DNA from: Lepidodermella squamata
Taxonomy: Eukaryota; Gastrotricha
Direction of reading: 5' to 3'
Assembly (NCBI GenBank): GCA_047495785.1
Contig: JBLDXI010000042.1
Span: 3,286,001 to 3,350,000, forward strand
DNA: 64,000 nt
Of this stretch, positions 24,679-34,915 are shown in pieces. The position numbers and the translations under genes were made by a program. Below the pieces are notes generated by a model, which was given only the letters and a program-made list of their open reading frames with translations, was not told the DNA's origin and did not search any database. Every line of letters begins with the position of its first letter. The stretch's first letter is position 1.

Positions 24679-25110
24679 GCTACCTGAAATTCGTATTGGT
24701 TCATTCGATATCAGGCACTAATAATAACTCGTTAGGCGGGCACTGTTGAGGGCAGAATTTCGGCGCACGAGGGAAACCGGTGATGAATCAAATCAAAGTT
24801 GGCTGTAATTAACCAACTTTTAATTAAATTAGCTCGGGATTTATCGCTAAACATTTTCTAAATCCTGGAACGGTCAAGTCAGCGTTTGCAAGCTCGAAAC
24901 AACACTTGATATCTAAGTCCGAAATGTGAAGGGTGGAGGGATGAAACCAGCAAACTCACTGTATGAGGAGAATTCAACGTTGATACTTGACGGCCAGATC
25001 ATCCAAGTAAGCCTTGGGTCCAAATGAATCTTCTTACCTCGGATAAAATACCGTTAATATGAAACTATGAAAGGGCCTCTCTTAAGAAAATCGCCGCTGT
25101 AGCAAATAGA
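24679..25110. repeat. direct repeat, copy 2 (partner 22981-23430)
   Basis: This is the second copy of the duplicated segment. It keeps the conserved words TCAGGCACTAATAATAACT, ATGAATCAAATCAAAGTTGG and GAGAATTCAACGTTGAT in the same order. It ends about 370 bp past the stop of the four-cysteine gene at 25482-25971. Confidence 0.65.
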
Positions 25111-25481
25111 GAGGCAAAAAACCTGTTGGTGCGAGCTCTCAAACAAATAACTTCTGTTTGGATGAAGGTCGATCCAAGATCCAAGCTCGATCAAAGATTT
25201 GACCAAGGGTCCGTCGCCATGATCCGGCACTGGTTGCTGTACCGATCGGTACAAAAAATAATATTTAAAAATAGAGAATCGAAAGCGGTTTATTATTATT
25301 CAAAATTCCCTTTTGCAACAAAGAAATCGCGTGCAACATTTAGCATTATCATCTGCAAACTAACAGGAGAAGGTTATAAAAGGGGTGGATTGTGGGTCAA
25401 ATTACTTTTTACAATATGAGAGTATCAAAAGGTGCGAATATATGTATATAGATATCACAGTCTGAGATCCGAAAGGCGCCT

Positions 25482-25971
25482 TTACACTTGCTCGCATTTA
25501 CGGTTCAGCATTTGACGCGCAACGCGCTGTGCCCACATGTAGAAGGCCCCAGTTCCAGAGCAGATGTTGTGGGAATGCTGGAAAATTGCCATGCAAGACT
25601 CGTAGCGGCACTTTCGCTCGGCTGCATGCATTTTCTGCGACAAGTGGCGCATGTGGTCTGTATCACCATTCAGCAGTGATCTCGCAACCATTCCTGATGA
25701 GAAGGTTACATTAAAAAGTCGGCGAAAGTCATGACAATCAAGATATCTTACTTTGAAGGTGTTTATCTGGCTGCGGCGTAGTCGACTTGGGTTTGCGTTT
25801 TTGCAAGTATTGTTTGATGGTAGACGGGACCAACTGATCGACTGACCCATCTTTCTCGGCCTGATGGACCATAGCTGTTAGCAAGATATCGACGTTGAAA
25901 TTCTGCTCAGCGCCAAGCGCAATTCGGTGAAGAGCGAGTAAAATCGCAACTAAGCATAGCTTGTACGACAT
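25482..25971 (-). CDS. small secreted four-cysteine protein, family member 2
   Basis: Two exons, 25752-25971 and 25482-25693, joined in phase 1, give 143 residues. The signal peptide is clear: a short basic start, LCLVAILLALHRIALG, then AEQ. The pro-region ends in a basic LQKRKPK that may be a cleavage site. Exon 2 has the conserved C-x4-C-x10-C-x21-C domain with E-R-K-C-R-Y, I-C-S-G-T-G-A-F-Y-M-W-A-Q and M-L-N-R-K-C. It is the closest relative of the 10.3-kb copy but lies on the opposite strand. A CTATTTAAG sequence near 26040 on the - strand is a plausible TATA box. No named family is recognised. Secretion is inferred from the leader. Confidence 0.8.
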
Positions 25972-27719
25972 GATGATTCTTACGAAGAGTCAAAAAAGGA
26001 AAAGCTGTAAATTTTGACGAATGCCAAATTACTAGCGTCTTAAATAGCCGGTGTCGCAATTAAGTAAGTTGGTCAAAAACACTCGCACGTTTTCACCGGA
26101 TAATGGTTCTTTGAAACCGGCTTTTGTTGTGATTTCGGTCACGCTACAGAAGTACGACCCCGTGAGCGCTTCTAGATGCGAAATCGCGCTTAATTAAGCA
26201 ACAATTAGCGTACCACCCTCAGCATGTAACTCCGCAGCTGTCATACGACTGTCAAATCACTTTGGAACCATGTCAAATAATGCCCTGGTTTCGCAAAGAT
26301 CATGCAACTTTTTACGCTACAACACGTTTCGACCTCAAAGTCCATTCCCATTATTGGTTATGTGTCTTAAAAATTAATAAACATTAATTAGGTTCCGCGA
26401 ACCGTCATGCAAAGGCGTCGGCGGTGTCGTGAAATTCTAATTTCACCTAACAACATATCACTTGATGATTAAGCTACATAAAGCGGACTATGATAACCTT
26501 AATTGAATGCCCTATTAACAGAAACGCACGCCCAAATCCAATTTCTCAAAAATAAAGTGCGTTAATAGCTCGCCCTGTCTCTTCGAACGAATAGTTTTCA
26601 CTAGGGCCCAATCAATTTGAACTGCTAATACCGGGATTAAAAGGGATACTTATGTCGACGGCTCCTCTGCTGAAAATGTTCATGCCACTGCATTGTAGAT
26701 CCGGTCAGATCTCTATTAATTACCTGTCATATTTTGATCAATAACCTGAATTTTTGTGATGGATTTCTACAGCCAACTATCACTGAAGCAGCGCTTTCTT
26801 GCAGTAGCAAGTCCGCCAAGGGTGGTACATAAAATTTCTTAATAGAAAAATGAGAGGCGTTATTCCATTTACACGATGTGACGAGATGCAGCAACCATAA
26901 GACAGTGAGATTTTTTTACTAAACCTTCAACCAAACCTTCATCAGCTTTGTCCCGGCTAATATCGTGGATTTTATCGGGCTCAGTTGAAAAGTTTCACAG
27001 GCAAATTATTAGGTACGGCTGAGTGCTTTTGTGATTATGGTAAAAAAGAGCCCTCTGTTTCCGAAAGATGCATGCCATTTTTCTATTTTCGCGCGTCCTT
27101 CCTGTCAATTCTGGCTGCTGACAATTTCGCCTATTGTAGCGGATTTTCTACGACAAAAGGCAATGTGACGAATATTTATCATAAGCGCGCTGAGGGCTTT
27201 TGTAAGACACCAACTTTACTGTGATTGAGGGTTATACCCCGATGGATATGAAGCCAGTGCAGGGCCCTAATTTCGGACGACATAATGATAAAAAAATTAA
27301 ACGAAAGAGTTTAATGGATAGAAAAGTAAGATATTACTTTAGGTAGCCAGTTTGTCGAGTCAAATGCTTGTTACTTTCCGACGCATGTCTAAACTGTTCT
27401 TGGACTATTTTTATCAAGCGTTAGAGTTGACCTATAGTTAGATGGTGCTGAAACGGTGATGCTATCAGGAAATCATGAGTACGGCTTACTGCAAACATAA
27501 GATTCTAGCAGCTGCATGTTCATGCTTCATCTGGCAGTTATCGTTATCGCAGTTATCGGCAGTTAGCGATTTAAACCATTTTTTGAGGCGAGTTGTAGAG
27601 CGAATAGACCTTTGCATGCTTTACGGCATCGATTTGTTCGCGATGAAGAAGCTTGTTGTCAAAAGAGAATCCTAGAAGGCGTAGTGACTTTGTTTCTTCT
27701 ATCTCGCTATTTTCGATCC
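25972..27719. other. intergenic, no supported gene
   Basis: The region holds the upstream side of the four-cysteine gene at 25.5 kb and then unassigned AT-rich sequence up to the LINE fragments. Frames at 26985-27224 and 27475-27675 are open but have no paralogue or recognisable motif. I see no RNA gene or terminal repeats. Confidence 0.45.
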
Positions 27720-27734
27720 TTATCGTGATTTTCG

Positions 27735-28584
27735 GTCGGAGTGGCTAAGGGATAGAACCATTAATTGAGATTTTTTCGGATTAACTTTTAGGCTATTTGA
27801 ACTCAGCCAGCCAGTTACTAGGTCCACGTCATGCTGCAGGGTTTTCTCGATTTCGGCAGCGTTTTTCGATGAAAAGTATATGGTTGTATCATCGGCGTAT
27901 TGCACGATAGTTGATTTCAAAGACACGGACGACAGTTCGTTTACGTAGATGGAGAAAAGCAGTGGGCCCAGGACTGAGCCTTGTGGCACTCCGTAGTTCA
28001 CTTCAATATATGAAAATCGCTGGTTATTGATGACCGTTGTTTGCTTCCTGCTGTAGATGTAGCTATAGTGAACAGATCGATCGCGTTTTCATCGAATCCG
28101 GCACTTCTCAATGAAGAGAGAACACCGACTGGGTTGAGAGTATCAAAGGCTTTTGACATGTCAATGCTGATGACGGCAGTGGTTAGTCCGTCGTCCATGG
28201 CTTTGTGGCAATCGTCGGACTTTTCGCAAGGCATGCTTCTGTCGAGTGGAACCGCCGGAATCCGAATTGCGCGGCGGACAAGAATTTCGATTGGTGGAGG
28301 TGCTGCTTCATTTGTATTGCTACGCAACGCTCGAAGGTTCGGAAAAGTGTCGAGAGGATCGAGATTGGACGATAGTTGCGTAGCATTATTTCCTTGTCGC
28401 CTTCTTTGAAAATAGGCGTGATCGTCGAGGTTTTCCAGATGTCTGGTATTGTCCTTTCGCTTAGAACTTTGTTGAAAATTGCACATACGTGAGGCGCTAA
28501 CAAGTCTGCAGCCGCTTTAAGCACACACTCCGGTACTCCATCCGCCGCTGTTGTAGGGTTTTGTAAGAGCGGAAGCAAAAACAC
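27735..28584 (-). mobile_element. non-LTR retrotransposon fragment, reverse transcriptase domain
   Basis: Two adjoining - strand frames encode LINE (Jockey/CR1-like) reverse-transcriptase motifs in order: T-A-A-D-G-V-P-E-C-V-L-K, T-P-I-F-K-E-G-D-K, N-Y-R-P-I-S-I-L-S, A-Q-F-G-F-R, A-V-I-S-I-D-M-S-K-A-F-D-T-L, G-V-P-Q-G-S-V-L-G-P-L-L-F and the catalytic Q-Y-A-D-D-T. Frame changes near 28183 and 28000 split the domain, so it is a relic. The endonuclease half is not attached, and the 5' side abuts an unusual promoter-like segment. It faces the same way as the fragments just upstream on the - strand. Confidence 0.85.
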
Positions 28585-28666
28585 AGAAGCTGTAAGCTAA
28601 GTATTGCCTTTTATTAGCGAAGAAACATTTAATATTACGATTAAAATAACATAACCGAAACAGGGG

Positions 28667-28765
28667 TTTATATATGACAGCGGAATGTTCTAGAAGTGGA
28701 AGTTTCCGGAAGGTTCGGGAACTTGTTGGGTTCAGGAAGGTTCGAGACCGTAGAAGTTTCTGGCT
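28667..28765 (-). promoter_or_regulatory. heat-shock-element array plus TATA box
   Basis: Between 28683 and 28760 there are at least 13 perfect GAA or TTC cores in alternating orientation at heat-shock spacing: GAA-TG-TTC-TA-GAA; then GAA-GT-TTC-CG-GAA-GG-TTC-GG-GAA; TTC-AG-GAA-GG-TTC; and GAA-GT-TTC. On the - strand this array lies directly upstream of TATATAAA (28674 down to 28667), with about 9 bp between. That is the architecture of hsp70-type promoters, where HSF trimers bind nGAAn arrays close to the TATA box. Transcription would run to lower coordinates, into the reverse-transcriptase fragment. The pattern is seen directly; activity is inferred. Confidence 0.7.
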
Positions 28766-28789
28766 TCTCGATCGCCGATACCACCGAGC

Positions 28790-29340
28790 CGCGTGGTCCT
28801 GACAGTTTTGTCCGAGATAATTCGTTGAGGCAGTGTCCGGTGATTTCAACAGAAAACGGCTTTCTGCTAAATTCATAATCCGAAGTCACTTTCCTTTCAG
28901 CTGACATGGATTCGGCTGTTTTCAGGCCGAGGCTTGCGAAGTATTCTTTGAAATCTGAGGCTTTTTGTAGCGACTTTTCGGTATCGAGATGACTGAAATT
29001 CGATTTCCGCACTCTTTTTGGCCGAAAGTTCTCGATAAATTTCGCCACATCTTGCCGCTATCGCCCTTGGCTTCTGCGACTTGCCGACGGTAGCGCGCTC
29101 TTCGGGCCTTGCGTTGATGACGCTGGTCGATTCGTAATTTTTCTCGAGCTCGAAGCATCTCATCGATGTTTCGTTCCATTCGTTCACAGGGCTTCTTACT
29201 GCGATTGAATTGTTTTTCTGGCACGACTTCCTCCGTTGCTTCGATGATGGCTTGATTCAACGCCCCTAGTAAGATTTGAGCATTCAGATTAGGAACGGGG
29301 AAAACATGCGTTGAGTTCCAGTGGTAGAACACCCTGTAGT
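28790..29340 (-). mobile_element. non-LTR retrotransposon fragment, linker before RT domain
   Basis: The - strand frames here match the region between endonuclease and reverse transcriptase in LINE ORF2: W-N-S-T-H-V-F, A-T-E-E-V-V-P-E-K-Q-F, an arginine-rich R-A-R-Y-R-R-Q-V segment, K-M-W-R-N-L and finally L-S-R-T-K-L-S-G-P-R-G. It is split by a frameshift near 28930-29000. Its 3' end (the G-P-R-G motif) stops where the heat-shock-like segment starts, and the motif is met again in altered form in the next fragment. The junction therefore joins two overlapping LINE pieces. Confidence 0.7.
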
Positions 29341-29750
29341 TCGCTGATGTTTTTCGAATCAAAGAAAATGGTAACGTCGTCAGCGTATTGAGCTATGCCG
29401 CATCGGCTCGAAATCAGGGGAGGGTCGTTGACATATAGATCGTGAACATGAGAGGTCCCAAGACTGACCATATTGTGACACACCGCATACAATCGACTCG
29501 AACGGGGATGATTCGCCTTTGATTTTGGTGGTTTGGCGGCGGTTGCTAAAATAGCCCATCATCCATCATAAAGCGAATAGAGTGTTTTGAAAGACCAGCG
29601 CATCGAAGTGAATCAAGGATACTCTCGTGATTCAGCGTATCGAACGCTTTCGATAGATCTATCGAAACAGCTCCAACTATATACATTACCCGTGTCGAGC
29701 AAATGACGCTAACGTTCAGTGAACGAAAAGTGTCAGTCGAATGGTATGAT
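29340..29750 (-). mobile_element. second non-LTR reverse-transcriptase fragment
   Basis: It encodes V-S-I-D-L-S-K-A-F-D-T-L-N-H, G-Y-F-S-N-R-R-Q-T-T-K-I, a damaged G-V-x-Q block and the catalytic Q-Y-A-D-D-V on the - strand, with frame breaks between motifs. This is a second partial LINE copy of a related but not identical subfamily. It abuts the linker fragment directly at about 29340. Sequence from 29750 to 30422 has no clear feature beyond a possible continuation of the fragment. Confidence 0.75.
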
Positions 29751-30422
29751 CAAAACCCATGCTGTTCTGAGGTAAGGAATTTTATCGCGCATCGCGCGTA
29801 AATGGACCTTCAGCTGTGTTGCCAGGCAGCGTTCATATGTACAAGCCAGCAGTGAGGTGATCGAAATGGGCCTGAAATTGCAACCATCGTCGCGTTGTAA
29901 CTTAGCTTATATCTATCGCCGCTTCGACGTCGGGGACCGATACAGAACGAAACGTAAACAAAACGTCTTTATTTCTATTTGAATTGCACCATTTGCAGTC
30001 AAATCACACAATCGGTGATCTTATTACGGCACTCTGCCTTATATTTCAAATGATTTCATGAACGAGATTGCCCTCTATTTATGCCTGGTTTCCTAATATG
30101 GATTTACCGTACATTTTTAATACCGTGTTATTTTCCAGCTTCCAGCTCGCCAAACAAGCGTCGAAAAAACTGTTGGCTCAAGTAAAACCAGGCACATAAC
30201 TGCGAATCATAAGAAGTATAGTGAATTCATTTTTACCCAGGAGTATTGGTTTGAATATGCTTTAATATAGTGGGGTACTTTGTAATGACTCCGATTCACC
30301 TGATTGAGCTCGACGTGCATAAAACGCCGCTATTCTCGTAGAATTAAGCTTAATACTGAGTGCTTGGCCTCTATTATTGCTGTTTTTGCAGGAAATAATC
30401 ACACATCATAGTCGGTACAAAA

Positions 30423-31326
30423 ATGACCAGTGGTGGAAGTGGTGCCAAGCCACCTTCACCTAACGTTGTCTCTAACAACCCCATGCAATTAGCCCCAACG
30501 GAGTTAATCAGCGACGGAAAAGTTGAGGCCAAGCCGGGCATTGCTATTGCCAACTGTCAGCCCAACAACAAATGCAAGGGGTTCAACTTGAACAGATTTT
30601 TACGATGTTTCCAGCTACTTCTGGCTCCGTTCTCATTCGCGTTGGCAGTCGTAGTCATCGTTAACACGAAGGATATGTACTTCTGGATATCGCTACCTCA
30701 ATTCATCACTACTGCACGGTCTGAAAGTCAATAAATTGTATTGTTACAATTCAATGTTCAATTCAGGTCGATAGTCGAAGTTTTCGTATTCCCAAAAATT
30801 GCATCGACGAACAACATCATTTGTCTACAATCTGTCTTCGAATCAATGGGGATGGTAAGTCTTCGCTTTGTTTGAATCAAAGAAGTCATATATGATGATT
30901 TTAGGATCTATTGATGGGAGCGTTCTACCTGCTTGCAACGGGAGTTACAGTTGATGTTTTATACGATCAATACAAGTTGATGTATGAAGAACCAGCAATT
31001 CATTACCCATACCACAAAGACTACACTATAGGATGGCCAATCAGCTGCGCTGTAAGTTTTTTGGTGAATGCTTCGCATAGTTATTCGAAAGCGGGTCAAC
31101 CAAATAGGTGTTCACGGCTGTTTTGTGCTTCACGCATTGTTGTAGTGTTGTAAGCTATTCGTGGCTCAATCGAAATCGATTCCGAACTTTCTTTGCTAAC
31201 CTGGTAAAGAGGGTCAGTCAAAGCAGGCAAAAGCGACGGAAACGACCTGCAAATGTGGTGACGATGGCTTTTGATAACAATGCACACGCGAATAATGACC
31301 GAGATTCAATATCTGATTACTATTAG
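30423..31326 (+). CDS. multi-pass membrane protein, unrecognised family
   Basis: Four exons, 30423-30718, 30767-30854, 30905-31051 and 31108-31326, with phases 2, 0 and 0, give 249 residues. After a proline- and asparagine-rich N-terminus of about 55 residues come hydrophobic segments at roughly 60-82 (LLLAPFSFALAVVVIV), 88-110, 128-148 and 171-195. The tail is basic and then acidic (RQKRRKRP ... NNDRDSISDYY). A four-span topology with both ends in the cytoplasm is likely, comparable in outline to MARVEL or tetraspan proteins, but I see no diagnostic motif of either. AATAAA lies at 31464-31469. It stands alone between LINE relics. All donors are good GTAAGT types except the first (GTCTGA). 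Confidence 0.75.
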
Positions 31327-32154
31327 AGAAAACTTCTCCATGATACGTAATGTCCGTTCCGATTGAATACTTCAGACAATAGCAGAGTCGATCTAGATAG
31401 CAAGACCCATACGTTTGAACACAAAAATGGTAACGGTACAAGATTGTTCCATATTATTTGTCGAATAAAAACGAAAGCTGAAACCTGTTTTCGTTTTTCT
31501 CGTACATAAATGTCTCATTCCTCATAATTTCTCGGATGTTATTCTAAGCTGAATTAGGACAAAAAATTAACTTAAAAATCGTCGATCTTTTATTCGTTGG
31601 CACAAGGCTGGTTGGTGCTGTATAGTTATAGGATAAATACGTTTACTTTACGCTGGATACCTAGTTATCCACTAGGATACCGCTAGGATACCTGGGTATA
31701 AGTACTGAAGCCCTTAATCCCGAAGTTTTTTGACCTTAGGTATCTGTGCGCCCTTGCAGACGCAGACGCTTCACTCTAATTGCAACTCCGAGGCATAATA
31801 GATCGAGGCCTCCCGTCTACTTCGAGCAGAGACTCTAGAAAGTACTGGTCAAAGCAATGCTCGATAGCCCGCGCCGAGGGGTCTGTGTTCGAGAAGCGCG
31901 GTGCATGCCTAGCCTAGGGGGTAAAGGCAAGGGTTAAGGTCCATAGCCACGGCGGCCAGGCCGGGCAACTGACAACTGATATGGAAACGTTTAGTGCGTA
32001 CGGATTCCTCTTTCCCCAGTTGGCCCAGCGAAGTGAGTGAAAAATGAATGTAATAAAATAGCTGAGATATTTGTAACCATAAATCAATGAAGAGGCCTGG
32101 CTGTGGGACTTCATCCGCCGACGAAGGCCACCCGTCAGCCGTCCGGCTTCCTTT
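31327..32154. other. intergenic, no supported gene
   Basis: It follows the membrane-protein gene and its poly(A) signal. The stretch 31650-31710 contains a short CTAGGATACC repeat. The rest up to 32154 is moderately GC-rich and may be part of, or adjoin, the LINE tail that follows on the - strand. No ORF here is supported. Confidence 0.45.
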
Positions 32155-32480
32155 TTTTTTAATTTTTATACAACAATTTCGGCTGTGTTTATCACGGTGA
32201 TGAGGTGAAGCCTAGAACATTCACGTTATTTTTAAAGCGTTCGATGTCAACACGTTGCGGGCAGCCAGTTTTTGGGAGCTCATTCCAAGTGTCTACCAAT
32301 GACACTAGCCTGTGGTAAGGCTCGATAGGCTTTTGCCTGTTATCCGAATCAAATGTTGAGATCATGCCCCTTGATGACGTTTTGCTGAATCGCGTGAGCT
32401 GGTTGTTTTGATCGGTAGCTCCTTGAAGTTCTTTGAACAGCTTCCCGTGAGCGTTGACCTCGTCGATTGCAGTTGAGAGG
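32153..32480 (-). mobile_element. LINE 3' end: ORF2 C-terminus and A-rich tail
   Basis: Read on the - strand, a frame runs through N-H-G-K-L-F-K-E-L-Q, R-G-M-I-S-T-F-D, Y-H-R-L-V-S-L-V-D-T-W-N-E-L-P and F-K-N-N-V-N to a stop near 32200. It is followed by A-rich sequence at 32153-32161. The W-N-x-L-P...F-K arrangement is typical of the C-terminal tail of CR1/Jockey-like ORF2. This is a 5'-truncated insertion. Confidence 0.7.
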
Positions 32481-34402
32481 TGAGCGCTCCCTCACTCGGT
32501 TCTCCGCTGGGAATCCGCGGATCTCCCGCGTGTGCTACCATTGTTTGAGGCCAGGCTCGGTGTTGACAGCCTGCCCGGGTTCGGGGGCCCGGGGTGGGGA
32601 ATAATTGAATATCCGATTCTTCGATCCGACGACGGCCGCAGCCACCACCAAAAACAAAAAATAATAAAAACGCTGAAATACGCTGAATGGGTCAAGATAA
32701 TTTGATATAGTAATCTGACGACGGGAGTCCGACGTTGGCCAATGCAGATTTCCGGCGTGTCTCTCTCAAGACACTCTGAAGCTAGGAGCCTATCTCCGCT
32801 GGCCCTCTGATGATGCAAATTTCATGGTCTACGCTCTATACGCTGAGCCCTTCGCGAACGCCGCAAATCGCAAATTAAATTTGAATGACATTGGCATCGT
32901 TGACTAGGTTTGGAATAACTATCCTCGTGAATCATAGTAAACTCTGAACACTTCGAAAGTTGCAGTAAAAGCGCCCGCGCGGAAAAGCTGGATGACTGGA
33001 AAACACGCAATTTTGCTCATTTACGGGCAAGTTAATAAGCAAAGTAACGCCAGCTATACGCGAGGAGAAGCCAGCCCGATAATAGAAGTAAGATTTGAAT
33101 TCGGCGGTTGAACTTGACCGAAGTCATATATTTTTACCTTGGTATGAAAATAGGTTAATAAGCATCAATAAAAAAGATATTGGATTTGCATTGTATTGCT
33201 GCCAGCTACACTGACAGTTTCTTCTCGCCAAAATCCGCTAATAGCATACGGATGAAATAAGTAATTAGTGACCCTAGTTTGGGAAGGATATGTAATCTCT
33301 GCATATCATGATATTATAAACTAGAAATATATTTTAGTTTTTTGCTACATTGGTAAGAAAAATGCGAGAACGGCCCGATTTTTGTCGCTTCCTTGCCCAT
33401 TGTTGCTTTTTAGGATTCCGGGATGGTATTTCGAAGTCGCCATTCATTGAAGAAGACATAAGGTGGAAAACAACCGACCCATGTATTGTCAGTCAAATTT
33501 AAGTTGGGCTTAGTTCAATGGACGCGCATTAAATGACAATTTGTTTAGCTGCTATGTTTCACGAAAACGAATTCCACGGTTATCCTATACCCTAGACGAT
33601 GTCTCATTTGATGTAATTAACTGTCTCTTATATGTTTGTAAAGTTTCTTTCACAACGTAATCTGGACGTCTGTGGAAATGCTTGAGTGGGATAAGGCTAA
33701 TTTCTAGTACAGCGCGGCCTAATCAGATTTTACGGATGAACATTCAAGTGGCATATTTTTGATCGATGTCAGGTACATGTCAAGTATCTTCAGTTCATTT
33801 ATAGGTGCTAATTCATTACGGCGAATTGACTCGGAAAAAGGGCGTGGAAACATGAAACACTCCCATTGGACGTCTCACCTATTTGTTAGGTACTTGGATT
33901 ACGAAGAATTTGAAAATTGTCAGTGTAAAATGTGTTTATTTGTCAGCTCTCATTAAATTATTTCCTCTACCAATGTCCTTCGCGTGACTAAGAATCTGAA
34001 GATTGATTGGATCGGAGTGATCATGACAAATGACCAGATTATTTTGCTAAATAATCGATCCATATAATCCCGATCGCAAATGAGAAAAGAGCGGATTGTC
34101 AGTCGATGTTTCGTCGAGCTCGCTCCCCGTCTCCCGTTTTAGTATTACTCTAGATTTGCGGACGTCCGATACCGCAGGAGATTGAAAAATCATAGGGGCA
34201 AATTAGATCATCTCTTAATTAGGCCGACAAGGGAGGATGATTGAATAGCGCTAAGCGTAAGTGACATACCCTTTGAACCAAAGACAATTGATCTGACAAG
34301 AAATCATCCATAATGACTTCTAACCCTTTTAAATACCTAATATATACTCGTGAAATTTCGGAAATCGGAAATCGGATCAGACGTTTCTGATACAGTGAAA
34401 AC
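32481..34402. other. intergenic, no supported gene
   Basis: The GC-rich part at 32480-32620 may continue the LINE copy. Beyond it is AT-rich sequence up to the four-cysteine gene at 34.4 kb. Frames at 32492-32818 and 33759-33956 lack recognisable motifs. No RNA gene or paired repeat is evident. Confidence 0.45.
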
Positions 34403-34915
34403 ATGAAATTTTGCATAACAGTCACTGCTGTTATATTCTTGTTCGCCTGTCAATCTGCATCTCCGAGCATTATCGGTAGCACTTCGCAACACCCAACAAC
34501 TCCAAGCCCGCTTGAGCAAGAAATTATCACCAGCTTGTTAGATAGGTACAAAACGCTGACAGCTTCTTCAAACAACAATGACTACAAAACTTGGATGCGA
34601 AGTAGGTTTGAGTAACAACTTTGCTTCACATTTTTTAGTAATGATCAACTCTACCACTTAATTGTTACAGAGCAAATAACAGCCAGTTTCATGGCCGGCG
34701 ATGCTGAGATGATGCGGCAGCTGTCGAAGCAGCTCCACGAAGAAGAACAGAACTGCCGCTTTCAGGCGTGTATGTTCGTTTTTCAGACTCACAGCATTTG
34801 CAGCAGCAATGGCAGCTTCTACATATGGGCGCAAAGAATTGCTGGCAAGATATTCCGCAATCGCAAGTGTGGAAGCTGGTTCGAGCAGAAATCAAAGCCA
34901 GATAACGAAGATTAA
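34403..34915 (+). CDS. small secreted four-cysteine protein, family member 3
   Basis: Two exons, 34403-34601 and 34671-34915, joined in phase 1, encode 147 residues. A strong signal peptide (FCITVTAVIFLFACQSA) is followed by a serine- and proline-rich stretch and a helix (LEQEIITSLLDRYKTL) that the 42.4-kb copy shares. Exon 2 has Q-L-S-K-Q-L-H-E-E-E, then the domain C-x4-C-x9-C-x22-C with I-C-S-S-N-G-S-F-Y-I-W-A-Q, F-R-N-R-K-C and an acidic end. Exon 1 has exactly the same length as in the 42.4-kb paralogue (199 nt), so the two are recent duplicates although 8 kb apart. Function is unknown. Confidence 0.8.

Larger units (their letters stand above)
21134..25481. other. long intergenic region, repeats only
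   Basis: About 4.3 kb lies between MIF4G gene A and the second four-cysteine gene. It holds a MITE-like foldback at 22415-22612 and two copies of a direct repeat at 22981-23430 and 24679-25110, described separately. The open frames here are short, lack paralogues and have no convincing splice partners. The promoter of gene A should lie just above 21133, but no TATA-like or other distinctive element is evident. Confidence 0.5.
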
